From Chitinispirillaceae bacterium (GTDB taxonomy: Bacteria > Fibrobacterota > Chitinivibrionia > Chitinivibrionales > Chitinispirillaceae): a stretch of 64,000 nucleotides of DNA. The notes beneath the pieces are model-generated. The model saw only the letters and a program-made list of their open reading frames with translations, was not told the origin of the DNA and searched no databases. Shown piece after piece: positions 19,102-29,161 of this stretch (position 1 is its first letter; each line of letters opens with the position of its first letter). The stretch is taken from positions 1 through 64,000 of the forward strand of contig JAFGHA010000108.1 in NCBI GenBank assembly GCA_016930275.1. The letters run 5' to 3'. The position numbers and the translations under genes are program-made.

Positions 19102-19241
19102 TATCCCCGGGTAAAAAGTGTAACGGCGGTTGCATCAGAGCTAATGTGAAATTTTATCACCTTTCCGCCGGTGGTGACAATATAAAGATGTGGTTTCACG
19201 TTATATTCATGTATATTTGTAATATACCATGGAAGGGTTAT

Positions 19242-19535
19242 ATGGCTGCTGAACGGACTCGGGCGATATCAAGACACTATCTTGAATATCTTCAAAAAAA
19301 GACACGGGGTACTGAATATCCAAAAAAAGATATTGCTCCCGTGCAGGCGATGATGTTTGACCATGTTGAGTTATCATCTCCTCCCGATAAAGATTCCTCC
19401 GATTACCAATGGCTGACCAACTATATTTCGGAATTATCCGACGAAGAGGTTTCGAGAAAAATGAAACAGTTTCGTAACAGCTATTCAACGGTAGACGAAG
19501 CATGTACTGATAAAATAATGATGGAATTGCTTTAA
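19242..19535 (+). CDS. Hypothetical protein (~97 aa)
   Basis: ATG at 19242 in the ORF 19146..19535; no recognised family. Confidence 0.5.
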   Translation: MAAERTRAISRHYLEYLQKKTRGTEYPKKDIAPVQAMMFDHVELSSPPDKDSSDYQWLTNYISELSDEEVSRKMKQFRNSYSTVDEACTDKIMMELL

Positions 19536-19582
19536 TTTCAATACAATAGTTCCCCCTTGCATTTTTCTTCGCTGCGAATACG

Positions 19583-20176
19583 ATGAATTTCAGACAGGAA
19601 ATCAGCAATCTTCTTAAAAACAGGCTGGTTATACGCCACCGTGGCTCCGGAGAACAGGATGGTACGGAGGGGGAATGCTCTCTGTGCTCAAGAAAAATTA
19701 AAATGTTACCCGGAGATCTCTGTCTTTCCGTTGGTTCGGAAGGATTACTGTGTCAGGTATGCGCTTCGGTGTATGCACCGGAAATGGCAGATAAATTACT
19801 TGAACAACTTCCTGTATCCGAAGAGGATGGGACGGTCGGTGCCGGGAGTGATTCATCTGATGGGGTGTCTGCAGAACGGTGGAATGATCTTTCGGCTGAA
19901 CTAAATTCATTACAGAAAATATCGACGGAACTGGCGAAGGGTATTGCCAGAGGCATCGTCGAGGCACCGGCCGGACATATCGGACTTCTTCATTATGCAA
20001 AAGATATTCAGAAGCCGCAACGTAAAGAAGGCGAGTCGGAAAAGGAGTATCTACTTCGTGTCAGAACTCACCGTATGACAAAACTTTATGAAATTATTTC
20101 CAGCGAAACGGTAGAGAGAATAAAGAAGATAAAGCAGTATCTTATCCAGCTCGGTATCCCTACAAAATCAGCATAA
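19583..20176 (+). CDS. Hypothetical protein with two CxxC motifs (zinc-ribbon-like N-terminus)
   Basis: ECSLCSRKIKMLPGDLCLSVGSEGLLCQVCASVYAPE. Confidence 0.55.
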   Translation: MNFRQEISNLLKNRLVIRHRGSGEQDGTEGECSLCSRKIKMLPGDLCLSVGSEGLLCQVCASVYAPEMADKLLEQLPVSEEDGTVGAGSDSSDGVSAERWNDLSAELNSLQKISTELAKGIARGIVEAPAGHIGLLHYAKDIQKPQRKEGESEKEYLLRVRTHRMTKLYEIISSETVERIKKIKQYLIQLGIPTKSA

Positions 20177-20207
20177 TAGTAATTAATTCAAACGGATAGG
20201 ATGATCG

Positions 20208-20744
20208 GTGGAGGAATTGGTCGCTGTGCTTTCTCCTTCAGGAGTGGCAACGGGAGAAGTAGTATCCCGTAACAAAGCTCATCAAAAAGGATTATGGCAT
20301 AAAACAGTACATATATGGTTCAGGAATTCTGCCGGTGAACTGTTGCTGCAGAAGCGGTCCGAAAAAAAAGAATCCCATCCGGGTTTGTGGGATATTTCAT
20401 GTGCGGGGCATGTTTCAGCTGGTGACAGCAGTATCAGTGCTTCGGTAAGAGAAATCCGTGAAGAACTGGGTATCACCATAAATTCCAATGAATTAAGCTA
20501 TATGTTTACCATCAAACAGCAGCATCGCACCACAGATAACTCATATATCGATAATGAGATGGTAGACGTATATCTCTGTTCCCGGTCTGTTTGTGCGGAA
20601 GATCTCTCTCCTGATCCCGAGGAGGTAAGCGGATTTACCTTTTTATCAGTTAACCTGTTGATAAATAAATTAATTAAAAATAATTTTGAGTTCGTTAATC
20701 ATGAAGAGGAGTACAGAAAATTATTTGAAATAATTCTATCGTAA
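20208..20744 (+). CDS. NUDIX hydrolase (isopentenyl-diphosphate isomerase-like)
   Basis: GTG start; KGLWHKTVHIWFRNSAGELLLQKRSEKKESHPGLWDISCAGHVSAGDSSISASVREIREELGI: Nudix box (GX5EX7REUXEEXGU). Confidence 0.93.
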   Translation: MEELVAVLSPSGVATGEVVSRNKAHQKGLWHKTVHIWFRNSAGELLLQKRSEKKESHPGLWDISCAGHVSAGDSSISASVREIREELGITINSNELSYMFTIKQQHRTTDNSYIDNEMVDVYLCSRSVCAEDLSPDPEEVSGFTFLSVNLLINKLIKNNFEFVNHEEEYRKLFEIILS

Positions 20745-20925
20745 CTTCTATCTTATCAAATAGTTGTGAATATTATCGAGATACCTGATTCTGATCCCGG
20801 AATGTATCGGGGAATGATAAAAATGTTTTAACGTATTGTTATTAAAAAGAAATAGTAAAATGAAAGATGGATGTAAAAAGCATTTGTGGAATGTAACTAA
20901 TTGATTTACTTATAGTATCAGGATA

Positions 20926-22803
20926 TTATTCTTTATCTGCAGAAAAAAGTATTCTTTTTGCTATATCTTCTGATATACCAGAGACTTGCATCAAAGTACC
21001 AAGTTCCGCTTCTCGAATCCTCTTGAGTGAACCGAGACTTTTCAGCAACAGTGCAGCCCGCTTCTTTCCAATACCTTCAATTTTTTCAAGTTCCGAAGAG
21101 GAAAACTGTTTTCCCCGTATTTTTCGATGAAATGAAATCGCATTCCGATGAACCTCATCCCTGATGCGTTCGAGTAGTTTTCGTGCGGGATGTGTTGCTG
21201 CAAGACGCAGAGGGTTCTTTCGGTAGGGTGAATATATCAACTCCTCCTTTTTTGCCAGGGATATCATATCCGGTGGATTTTCAAATGATTGCAGCGATTT
21301 CAGTGCTGCATTGAGTTGACCGGGACCGCCATCGATCAGCAGTAGATCGGGGAAAGGTTTATTCTCGTTATAAAGTCTTGTAAGTCTACGTGTTACCACC
21401 TCCATCATCATCGCAAAATCGTTTTGTCCCTCAACCGTTTTAATTTTGTAATGGCGATATCCCGACTTATTCGGTTTTCCACCCTTGAACTGTACCATAC
21501 CGGCCACAGTGAAAGATGCTCCAATATTAGAAATATCAAATGCTTCTATAGTTTCCGGTGGTGAAGGAAGATGCAGTTCCTTCTGAAGATCAGCGATATC
21601 CTGCGCTTCATTTACAATAATATTTTGATTTAAATTGAGATAGGCATTTTTTCCCGCCATAGATACCAGAATTTTTCTGGTTCCCTTCTGCGGGATCAGA
21701 ATTTCTATTTTTCTATTAAACTGCTGATTTACCCATTGTTGCAAAGTGTCCAGAGAGAAACCGGCATTCTCGGGGATAAGGATAAGTGGAGGCGGTTCAT
21801 CCCCGCGAACCAGGTAAAACTGAAGGAACAGGTTGTCATGACAAGGGTTGGAGTTGTCCCAGGCCGTTTTCGCGAACAGATAATGCCTGCTATTCATCAA
21901 CAGGCCTTCTCGGAAATGCAGTACCGCCATACAGATTCCGCGATCAGCTTCAGCAATTCCGAATACATCGCAATCCATATCATCAAGCTTCAGATCGACC
22001 TGCTGCAGGCGTGAGGCATCTTTTATGAGGCGTATCTGGTCTCTGCAGTTGGCAGCCTCTTCGAAATTGAGTTCCAGAGAAGCTTTCTCCATTCTTACGG
22101 AAAGCTCTTTCAAAAGATCGGTCCGATGTCCCGAAAGAAAACGAAGGAGGTGATTTACCTGCTCCCGATAATCGCTTTCGGAAATTTTTCCGGCACAGGC
22201 TCCGCTGCATCGTTTCATCGCATAATTAATACAGGGTCGGAGCGGTTTAGCAACCGGAAGCGATCGCTTGCAATCCCGCAGGAGAAAGATCCTCCGTGCG
22301 AATGATACGAGTCGTCGCATATTGGTCGCGTCGGTGTAAGGGCCGAAATATTTCGCACCGTCCCGTTCAACTCTGCGGACGACCAGGAGCCGTGGAAACG
22401 GTTCCTGTATGGTGACCTTCAGATAGGGGAAGTGTTTATCGTCGCGGAGGTCGATATTGTATCGTGGCTGATGTTTCCGGATAAGATTGGCTTCGAGGAT
22501 GAGCGCTTCGGTTTCGTTGTGCGTGGCGATCCAATCGATATGATCGACCTTCCGGAGCATGACGGGTATATTCGGGCGGTCGTCGTGGGTGTCGATAAAG
22601 TAGGAACGCACACGACTGCGGAGGTTGACGGCTTTTCCTATATAAAGAGGGACACCGCTGCTGTTTTTCATCAGGTATACTCCCGGAGCTTCCGGGAACC
22701 GTGTCACCTGATGAGCAAGCGATTCGAATGCAGCAGAAGTGTTATCAGTTTTCACACTATAAAAATGGCATTTTGCTGAACAAAGTTTGAAAAAAGATAT
22801 CAT
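20926..22803 (-). CDS. uvrC: Excinuclease ABC subunit C (start approximate)
   Basis: GIY-YIG domain (PGVYLMKNSSGVPLYIGKAVNLRSRVRSYF), UVR motif, AFDISNIGASFTVAGMVQFKGG...LLLIDGGPGQLNAA, HhH C-terminus. The ORF extends to 22914 but MISFF/VKTD starts are more likely. Confidence 0.95.
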   Translation of the reverse strand: MISFFKLCSAKCHFYSVKTDNTSAAFESLAHQVTRFPEAPGVYLMKNSSGVPLYIGKAVNLRSRVRSYFIDTHDDRPNIPVMLRKVDHIDWIATHNETEALILEANLIRKHQPRYNIDLRDDKHFPYLKVTIQEPFPRLLVVRRVERDGAKYFGPYTDATNMRRLVSFARRIFLLRDCKRSLPVAKPLRPCINYAMKRCSGACAGKISESDYREQVNHLLRFLSGHRTDLLKELSVRMEKASLELNFEEAANCRDQIRLIKDASRLQQVDLKLDDMDCDVFGIAEADRGICMAVLHFREGLLMNSRHYLFAKTAWDNSNPCHDNLFLQFYLVRGDEPPPLILIPENAGFSLDTLQQWVNQQFNRKIEILIPQKGTRKILVSMAGKNAYLNLNQNIIVNEAQDIADLQKELHLPSPPETIEAFDISNIGASFTVAGMVQFKGGKPNKSGYRHYKIKTVEGQNDFAMMMEVVTRRLTRLYNENKPFPDLLLIDGGPGQLNAALKSLQSFENPPDMISLAKKEELIYSPYRKNPLRLAATHPARKLLERIRDEVHRNAISFHRKIRGKQFSSSELEKIEGIGKKRAALLLKSLGSLKRIREAELGTLMQVSGISEDIAKRILFSADKE

Positions 22804-22903
22804 TTGATGGTTTCCGGAGCGTAGTAATGGTATCACCCTTGAAGGGCAGGTATTTTTCTGTCCGGATCTCCCTGGTTTCCGCCTGAACCCCTGAGGACCC
22901 GTC

Positions 22904-25561
22904 ATGAGTTTCACACGTTTTTACCGGATAGTATCGTTTTGTCGATATGCCGGACCGGTGGTACTGCTGGCCGGTACCGTCTCCATTGCCGGAAATAATG
23001 AATCGGTACGGTCCGGCGGCTCGGCGGTCGGGTTTTCCGCGGAACCCCGGCTCGTTACGGAAGGAACAGTAGAACTGCCGATAGAGCGGCTGCTCAAACG
23101 GGGTATCGAGGGAACGGTACTGGTGGAGGTGGATCTCGATCAGACGGGTGCGGTTGAACATTGCACGGTGCGCAGGGGGATCGATCCGGCGCTCGATTCA
23201 CTGGTAGTCGCTTCGATGCATGCATCACGGTTTTCTCCAACCTACGAGCAGGGTTCCGCGGTTTCTTCAACGGTATCGATGCGTTTTTCATTCGATCCGC
23301 GGGAAGTGGCCCGTGGCTGTAAAGCGATACCGCCGACGGTGTACGGAACCGCTTTTGACGCTCAAACAGCACTTCCGGTACAGAATGCACAGGTAAATCT
23401 CGAATTGAGCGATACGCTCGCGGATACCGGATTGACGGTGCCTGTGGGAACCTATCTCGATCTGATCGGTGAAGTACCGGGACAATCGGCACGTTCGGGA
23501 ATGCTGACGACGGTTACCGATTCGCTCGGGAGATTCTCGTTCCGTCTGCTGCCGGCTTGTCCGGTCCGCATGGCGATAATCGCTGCTGGTTTCGAAGTGG
23601 CGCATGCGGGGGTCAGTGTCATACCGGGAACTTCAAAAAAAGTGACCTGCAGGCTCGAACCGATCGAGAAAGATTCAACAATCGAGATAATCGTATACGG
23701 TTCGCCGCTTCGGCAGGGACGGGTGGATATCGAAGAAGAGCAGCTCGCTACCGGACTGACACACTACCTGAGCGATGTTCTGCAGACGCAGGTGACTATC
23801 CGTGCGGTACCGGAATCCCGTTCGCGGATGATGGTGCGTGCGGGGAGTCCGTTTGACAACAGATATTATATATGCGGAGTGCCGATGCTCGCACCGTTTC
23901 ATTTCGGCGGACATTCCTATGCCGATATCGATGGCATGATGATTTCGGCGCTCAGTGAAATCAATCTGACGATTGACCGGATAGCGGGTCGGCAGATCGA
24001 TGCGAGCGGGTTCCGGATCGATGCGCAACCGGGAATATACCGGCCGGCCAACCGGGAGCTGATCAAACGGCCGGAATTGTCGGTGGATTTCAATACCATC
24101 GGACAGGATTTTCTGCTTTCACTGCCGAAGAAGAAATCTGATGATTGCCTGCAATTGGGATTTACCCGCGCCGAAAATACGATGCTTCTTTTTTTCAATG
24201 CCAGACGTAAATTCGAGGAGAATGAGTTCGGAAGTCCCGTTGGTTATGGAAATGTAACACTGACGGGTGCGGGAAAAATCGGTAAGGTACATCTACAATC
24301 ATTTTCCTGGCTGGCATGGGACACGTACCTCAAGACCTCCGGGAAAGAAACGTATCCGTGGGGGATGGCTGCATTGACCATGGATGCGGATGAGAAGGGT
24401 TTTCCTCAGCTTTCAGTCGGTGGATCACGACAGTACTTTGCATCAGGAAAGCGGTTCGGCGGCGAACGGTTTCTGGTTTATTCATCTTACACCAACGGTT
24501 CGTTCAGCGCTGCTTTCGATACGCTTGAATGCGGCTATTTCAATGTGAACGTTGATGTCTCGACCGAAATGCTCGACTGGGAGGGCTCTCTCCAGAAGAA
24601 TACCCAAACGTTGACCGATTCGACTTACAATAACCATATCGGAGCGATGCAGTATTTCTGGCACGACAACGAACTGACCACCGAATATGCCTGTAGCGGG
24701 AGAGAAATGATCCTGCAGGCGCACGGTACCGTGAAAAAAACGCTAGGGGAATTTACGGTTGCGCTAGATCTGCTTGGTACGGGAATCCTTTACAATACAA
24801 CACCGGATGCAATCGGTGATGCCGGGTTATCCCTGCTGTGGCAGGGTAATCATATTGACGCCGGTTTGAATGGAGGGAGAGTGACCTCCCGACCGGATAT
24901 CAGGGGATTGCCTGACAGCCTCTTCCGGAGGACGCACTGCAGCAGTTATCTTTTTTCCGCTCCGGTCAATGTTTCGTTCCCTCCGCTGGTACGATTTGGA
25001 ATTCAACCGTACTTCCGAAAAAAAAAGAATGAACCGGAATTTGATCCGGTTGTCCAGGTATGGATCCCCGACGCTTCAACCGGACTCTTAGCCGCAGGTG
25101 CGGATATCGACGGAGAACTGCATCCGACGGACTGGCTGTCGGTAAACGGTGCGGTGAATGTCGCGAAGGCATACCGGGTGAGCGGGGAAGTGAAGGCACC
25201 CTATGAATGGGATATCCCCTGGACCGGAAGAGGAACCGTTCACCTGCATTTCGGTGAGGATGCACAGATGCATTTCTACCTGAAAGGCATTACTGCCAAG
25301 GGCATGTTGTTTTATGACGTTGAGAAATACGGATATATTCGTGCGCCCGACTATTTACGGCTCGATTTGAGCATTCAATACCGGTCCCGCTTTATTGACC
25401 ACCGGTTTCTGACGCGATATGATGCCTATTTCAATATCTTCAATCTGACCGACCGGTATAATGCAACCGATTATTACTGGGACCACGAGATGAAGATTCG
25501 GGCTATACCGCAGGGGTATATGACTATTGAAATGGGAGTACGGCTCGGGTTCCGGGCATAG
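22904..25561 (+). CDS. TonB C-terminal-like domain fused to a TonB-dependent-receptor-like plug/barrel protein
   Basis: RGIEGTVLVEVDLDQTGAVEHCTVRRGIDPALDSLVVASMHASRFSPTYEQGSAVSSTVSMRFSF (TonB_C-like), then carboxypeptidase-regulatory-like region, plug-like region and long beta-strand-rich C-terminus (...YMTIEMGVRLGFRA). Confidence 0.75.
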   Translation: MSFTRFYRIVSFCRYAGPVVLLAGTVSIAGNNESVRSGGSAVGFSAEPRLVTEGTVELPIERLLKRGIEGTVLVEVDLDQTGAVEHCTVRRGIDPALDSLVVASMHASRFSPTYEQGSAVSSTVSMRFSFDPREVARGCKAIPPTVYGTAFDAQTALPVQNAQVNLELSDTLADTGLTVPVGTYLDLIGEVPGQSARSGMLTTVTDSLGRFSFRLLPACPVRMAIIAAGFEVAHAGVSVIPGTSKKVTCRLEPIEKDSTIEIIVYGSPLRQGRVDIEEEQLATGLTHYLSDVLQTQVTIRAVPESRSRMMVRAGSPFDNRYYICGVPMLAPFHFGGHSYADIDGMMISALSEINLTIDRIAGRQIDASGFRIDAQPGIYRPANRELIKRPELSVDFNTIGQDFLLSLPKKKSDDCLQLGFTRAENTMLLFFNARRKFEENEFGSPVGYGNVTLTGAGKIGKVHLQSFSWLAWDTYLKTSGKETYPWGMAALTMDADEKGFPQLSVGGSRQYFASGKRFGGERFLVYSSYTNGSFSAAFDTLECGYFNVNVDVSTEMLDWEGSLQKNTQTLTDSTYNNHIGAMQYFWHDNELTTEYACSGREMILQAHGTVKKTLGEFTVALDLLGTGILYNTTPDAIGDAGLSLLWQGNHIDAGLNGGRVTSRPDIRGLPDSLFRRTHCSSYLFSAPVNVSFPPLVRFGIQPYFRKKKNEPEFDPVVQVWIPDASTGLLAAGADIDGELHPTDWLSVNGAVNVAKAYRVSGEVKAPYEWDIPWTGRGTVHLHFGEDAQMHFYLKGITAKGMLFYDVEKYGYIRAPDYLRLDLSIQYRSRFIDHRFLTRYDAYFNIFNLTDRYNATDYYWDHEMKIRAIPQGYMTIEMGVRLGFRA

Positions 25562-25712
25562 GGTAAAGAAGATTAAACAGCCTGTTTACCACAATCGCAG
25601 CAGTATGGAGCATGTATTTTTCTCTTGCCGATGAACAGTTCTTACAACTATTTTGTTTTCAGTAGTTTCCACTGATTGTAGTACCTTCCTGTAACGACAT
25701 CGAATACCTGTT

Positions 25713-25740
25713 CCGCTCACACTGAAACGTTTGTGAGCGG
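25713..25740. promoter_or_regulatory. 9-bp perfect hairpin in a leader region
   Basis: ccgctcaca-ctgaaacgtt-tgtgagcgg just upstream of the RBS (aaaggagg) of 25773..26993. Confidence 0.4.
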
Positions 25741-25772
25741 GTGCTACCCATCATCATTTCAAAGGAGGCCGT

Positions 25773-26993
25773 ATGGGTTCTTCTCTTTCTAGCCGTTCCG
25801 GTAAACGGTGTATTCTTCCTGCCGTATTCGGAGGCATTGTAATTATACTCGGGCTCTTCGGATGTTCAGAAAATCCGATCGGGGTCGAAGAGCGACAACC
25901 TGCTGTAGTAGCACAAGTTACAGCACCAATTCATATGATCGGGCAGCTACCCGCGAGGTGGAACGGAAGCGTGGTCGTTTATGCTCACGGGTTTGTACCG
26001 GCGATTGTTCCATTGGCAATTCCTTCGGAGGCAGCGCAGTTCGGTGAACTGGCAATGTCGTCAGGATTCGCTTTTGCAACGACGAGTTATCCTGAAAACG
26101 GTATGTGCATACCGGAGGCACTTGCAGATATTGTTTCACTGGTTGAGGAGTTCAAGGCTGAATATCCGCAGACACAGAAAGTGTTTCTTATAGGAGCATC
26201 GATGGGGGGGCTCGTTGCTGCGCAGGCGGCGGAGCGGCATCCTGAAACCTTTGATGGTGTACTTGCTTTATGCGGGGTTTATGGTAATTACACGGTTGAA
26301 TCGGGATATATCGCCAATTTTCGGGTGATATTCGACTACTTTTTTCCGGGAGTGCTGCCAGGTGATGCGATCACGGTGGATCTTGCAACGATGCTGCAAT
26401 GGGAAAGCGTCTATATGCCGAATGTTCAGGCGGAGCTTTCCAATCCGGCCAACACTGGAAAAATACGACAATTGCTGGCGGTGACCAAATTACCGGTCAA
26501 TGCATCAGATCCGGCATCGGTAGCGAATGCCATTATCGAAGTGCTTTTCATGCAGATTTTCGCTACGGAGGATGTGAGATTACGGTTGGGCGGGTATCCG
26601 TACGGTAACCGGTATGTCCGGTACTCCGGTTCGGATAACGACCGTGCGCTTAATGCCGGAGTGCAACGTTTTAGTGCTGATCCGGTCGCTTTGCTAGCGG
26701 CTCAACGGCTTTTCGGCACCACCGGCAGACTGCAGATACCGCTGGTGTCGATGCATGGAACCGGTGATAATCTTGTTCCGATCATCCAGCAGTTACTTTA
26801 TCGGACGAAAATATTCCTGGCACGGAAAAGCAGGTTGTATACCGGCATTCCGGTGAACAGCTATGGTCATTGTCAGTTTCAGGAACAGCAGATTCTGAAT
26901 GGATTCGGGCTGCTTGTTTCCAAGGTTACCGGAGTGTTACCGCAACTGACTTCGACCGGCGGTGACGGTTCCGTCTGTATTTCGTGCAAATGA
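25773..26993 (+). CDS. Lipoprotein alpha/beta hydrolase
   Basis: Lipobox-like LGLFGCSEN; VVVYAHGF; nucleophile elbow GASMGG; late D and H (GDNLVP..., SYGHCQF). Confidence 0.85.
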   Translation: MGSSLSSRSGKRCILPAVFGGIVIILGLFGCSENPIGVEERQPAVVAQVTAPIHMIGQLPARWNGSVVVYAHGFVPAIVPLAIPSEAAQFGELAMSSGFAFATTSYPENGMCIPEALADIVSLVEEFKAEYPQTQKVFLIGASMGGLVAAQAAERHPETFDGVLALCGVYGNYTVESGYIANFRVIFDYFFPGVLPGDAITVDLATMLQWESVYMPNVQAELSNPANTGKIRQLLAVTKLPVNASDPASVANAIIEVLFMQIFATEDVRLRLGGYPYGNRYVRYSGSDNDRALNAGVQRFSADPVALLAAQRLFGTTGRLQIPLVSMHGTGDNLVPIIQQLLYRTKIFLARKSRLYTGIPVNSYGHCQFQEQQILNGFGLLVSKVTGVLPQLTSTGGDGSVCISCK

Positions 26994-27007
26994 TACTCCG
27001 CTTTCTG

Positions 27008-27035
27008 CAGGCTCTTTTCCCGGAGCCTGTTTTTT
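27008..27035 (+). terminator. Rho-independent terminator
   Basis: caggctc-ttttcccg-gagcctg followed by T6, directly after the hydrolase stop. Confidence 0.85.
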
Positions 27036-27158
27036 CCTGTTATTTTTGTAGGGTATTCATTTAATTAGGCCCGAATGGCTCGAAATGTTATTTTAGGTCA
27101 TGCGGAATCCCGCCCCACTCAGTTGAAAAAGAAATCAGTCAAATTTACGGGGTAGCAG

Positions 27159-27446
27159 TTGTATACTAGTACTATCCAAAAAATGCGTGATAAAGTGAGA
27201 ATGCGTGACTTTGTTCTGACGATTTATGCAGCAGAAGAGATGGAAAATGACCGGCTTTCAATTTTTGACGTGGAGAATTGTATCCTGACCGGAGAAATAA
27301 CCGAAAAACTGAAGGATAGAAATACCGGTGAATGGAAATATGTGGTGAAAGGTAAATGTTATTCATCTGGAAGAGAATTTCTTGTTGTAGTGGGAAAGAT
27401 AAGCATTACCGATAAACTGGTGATTATTACGGTGTTCAGGGACTGA
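27159..27446 (+). CDS. DUF4258-domain protein (putative toxin; start uncertain)
   Basis: FVLTIYAAEEMENDRLSIFDVENCILTGEITEKLKDRNTGEWKYVVKGKCYSSGREFLVVVGK...LVIITVFRD. Confidence 0.75.
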   Translation: MYTSTIQKMRDKVRMRDFVLTIYAAEEMENDRLSIFDVENCILTGEITEKLKDRNTGEWKYVVKGKCYSSGREFLVVVGKISITDKLVIITVFRD

Positions 27447-27461
27447 GAAGGAGATAGGGGT

Positions 27462-27689
27462 ATGTTGTGTGATATTTGCGGCAAAAAAGGAGCCATGAAA
27501 AAGCATATGTCAAGGAGTTATGGAAGTGGAAATAATCTGCTGGTGATTGAAAACGTACCGGTAATAGTGTGTCCACACTGCGGGGAAAGCTATCTGGAAG
27601 CGGATACTCTCCATGAAATAGAACGAATCAAAATGCACCGGAAAAATTTCGCGAAAAAAAAGCCGGTCGCAGTAGCGGAATTCGCATAA
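27462..27689 (+). CDS. YgiT-type zinc-finger protein (MqsA-like N-terminal domain only; putative antitoxin)
   Basis: MLCDICGKKGAMKKHMSRSYGSGNNLLVIENVPVIVCPHCGESYLEADTLHEIERI: two CxxC pairs as in the MqsA N-terminal domain. Confidence 0.82.
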   Translation: MLCDICGKKGAMKKHMSRSYGSGNNLLVIENVPVIVCPHCGESYLEADTLHEIERIKMHRKNFAKKKPVAVAEFA

Positions 27690-27895
27690 CCTGCGGTTTT
27701 TCAGTTCAGCTGCTTCCTGGGATGGATCGGTCTGCAGCTCCTGCAGAAACAGACTCCCGGTTGCCTGACACCGGGCATTTCTTTTCCAAGTATACTCCTC
27801 AGTACACCGATCCGCATGTAGTATTTTATATGCAACGATAGTGAATCATGAAAAAAGCATGATCACAAACACATTGATTAAAAGATTTATTGACA

Positions 27896-29161
27896 ATGCC
27901 TTACGTTTATTTTCAAACCTTCGGGTGCCAGATGAATGTCGCCGATTCCAATGAGTTGTGCGATCGACTTGGTGCACGAGGATATCAACCGACCGAAGAT
28001 CCTGCCTTTGCCGATATTATTGTCGTCAATACCTGCAGTGTGCGTGAACATGCCGAACAGCGGGCACAGGTGCGGATTGGTGAGTATGCCCGCCTTAAAA
28101 AGAAGGAGGCGCATCTCTGGGTAATCGGTTGTATGGCGGAACGGCTGGGGGAAGTCCTTAAAAAGAAAATTCCCGGGGTTACGGCGGTGATCGGTGCCCG
28201 ATCGATCGATCAGATCGATACTATTATCGATTCACTTTTACCGAATCAAACCATTGAATCGCTATCAGTTAAGAAAATACATGAGGCGAGTGACTTTGTT
28301 TCGGTCATGCGCGGGTGTGATAATTACTGTGCCTATTGTATCGTCCCGTATGTTCGTGGACATGAGAGTTCCATTCCGGCTTCCATTCTCATCGATACCA
28401 TCCGGAAGAAAGTGGAAACGGGCATTCGGGAAATTACCCTCCTCGGCCAGAACGTCAATTCGTATTGCGATAACGGGGTGGATTTTCCGGATTTAATCAA
28501 TAAAGTTGCCGATATCAACGGATTGCAGCGAATCAGGTTCACGACGTCGCATCCGAAGGATTGCAGTGAAAAACTCATCCGTACGATGGCAGAGGAACCG
28601 AAGTGCTGCCGTCATGTGCATCTGCCGGTGCAGGCAGGATCGGACCGGGTGCTCGGGTTGATGAATCGCCGGTATACCGCCGCGCAGTACCGGGAGAGAA
28701 TCGCGATGATCAGACAGTATATGCCTAATGCCGATATCACGACCGATATTCTCGTTGGTTTTCCTTCGGAAACTCATGAGGAGTTTGAGGAAACCCTTGC
28801 ATTGGTACGCGAGATTCGCTACACGACCGCTTTCATGTTCGCCTACAGTGTCCGGGAGGGAACCGCAGCCGCCGGATTTCCCGATTCGGTGCCGCAGGAG
28901 GAGAAGCTGGCCAGGCTGAGAACACTCATCGATCTGCAGACCGACATTACAAAAGAGATTTATGCAGGCATGGCGGGTGAGCAGGTTGAACTCATGCTCG
29001 GAGCGCGTCAAGAGAAACGCAGACGTGACTGGATGGCACGTGACAACGGCTGTAAAAGGGCGCTCATCGCTTGCGATGGTGCGGAGTCAGGAATGATTTT
29101 AAAGGCAACGGTTGTCCGTGTTTCCGGTATGACCCTCATCTGCGAAAGGACCGCTTTATGA
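27896..29161 (+). CDS. miaB: tRNA-2-methylthio-N6-dimethylallyladenosine synthase
   Basis: YFQTFGCQMNVADSNE, NTCSVREHAEQR, radical SAM MRGCDNYCAYCIVPYVRG, TRAM-like C-terminus. Confidence 0.95.
   Translation: MPYVYFQTFGCQMNVADSNELCDRLGARGYQPTEDPAFADIIVVNTCSVREHAEQRAQVRIGEYARLKKKEAHLWVIGCMAERLGEVLKKKIPGVTAVIGARSIDQIDTIIDSLLPNQTIESLSVKKIHEASDFVSVMRGCDNYCAYCIVPYVRGHESSIPASILIDTIRKKVETGIREITLLGQNVNSYCDNGVDFPDLINKVADINGLQRIRFTTSHPKDCSEKLIRTMAEEPKCCRHVHLPVQAGSDRVLGLMNRRYTAAQYRERIAMIRQYMPNADITTDILVGFPSETHEEFEETLALVREIRYTTAFMFAYSVREGTAAAGFPDSVPQEEKLARLRTLIDLQTDITKEIYAGMAGEQVELMLGARQEKRRRDWMARDNGCKRALIACDGAESGMILKATVVRVSGMTLICERTAL

Noticed and set aside
18373-19149. 258-aa plus-strand ORF rich in F, H, R and G
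   Set aside because: Antisense of the CsgG-like gene; the apparent repeats come from the Pro/Glu linker.
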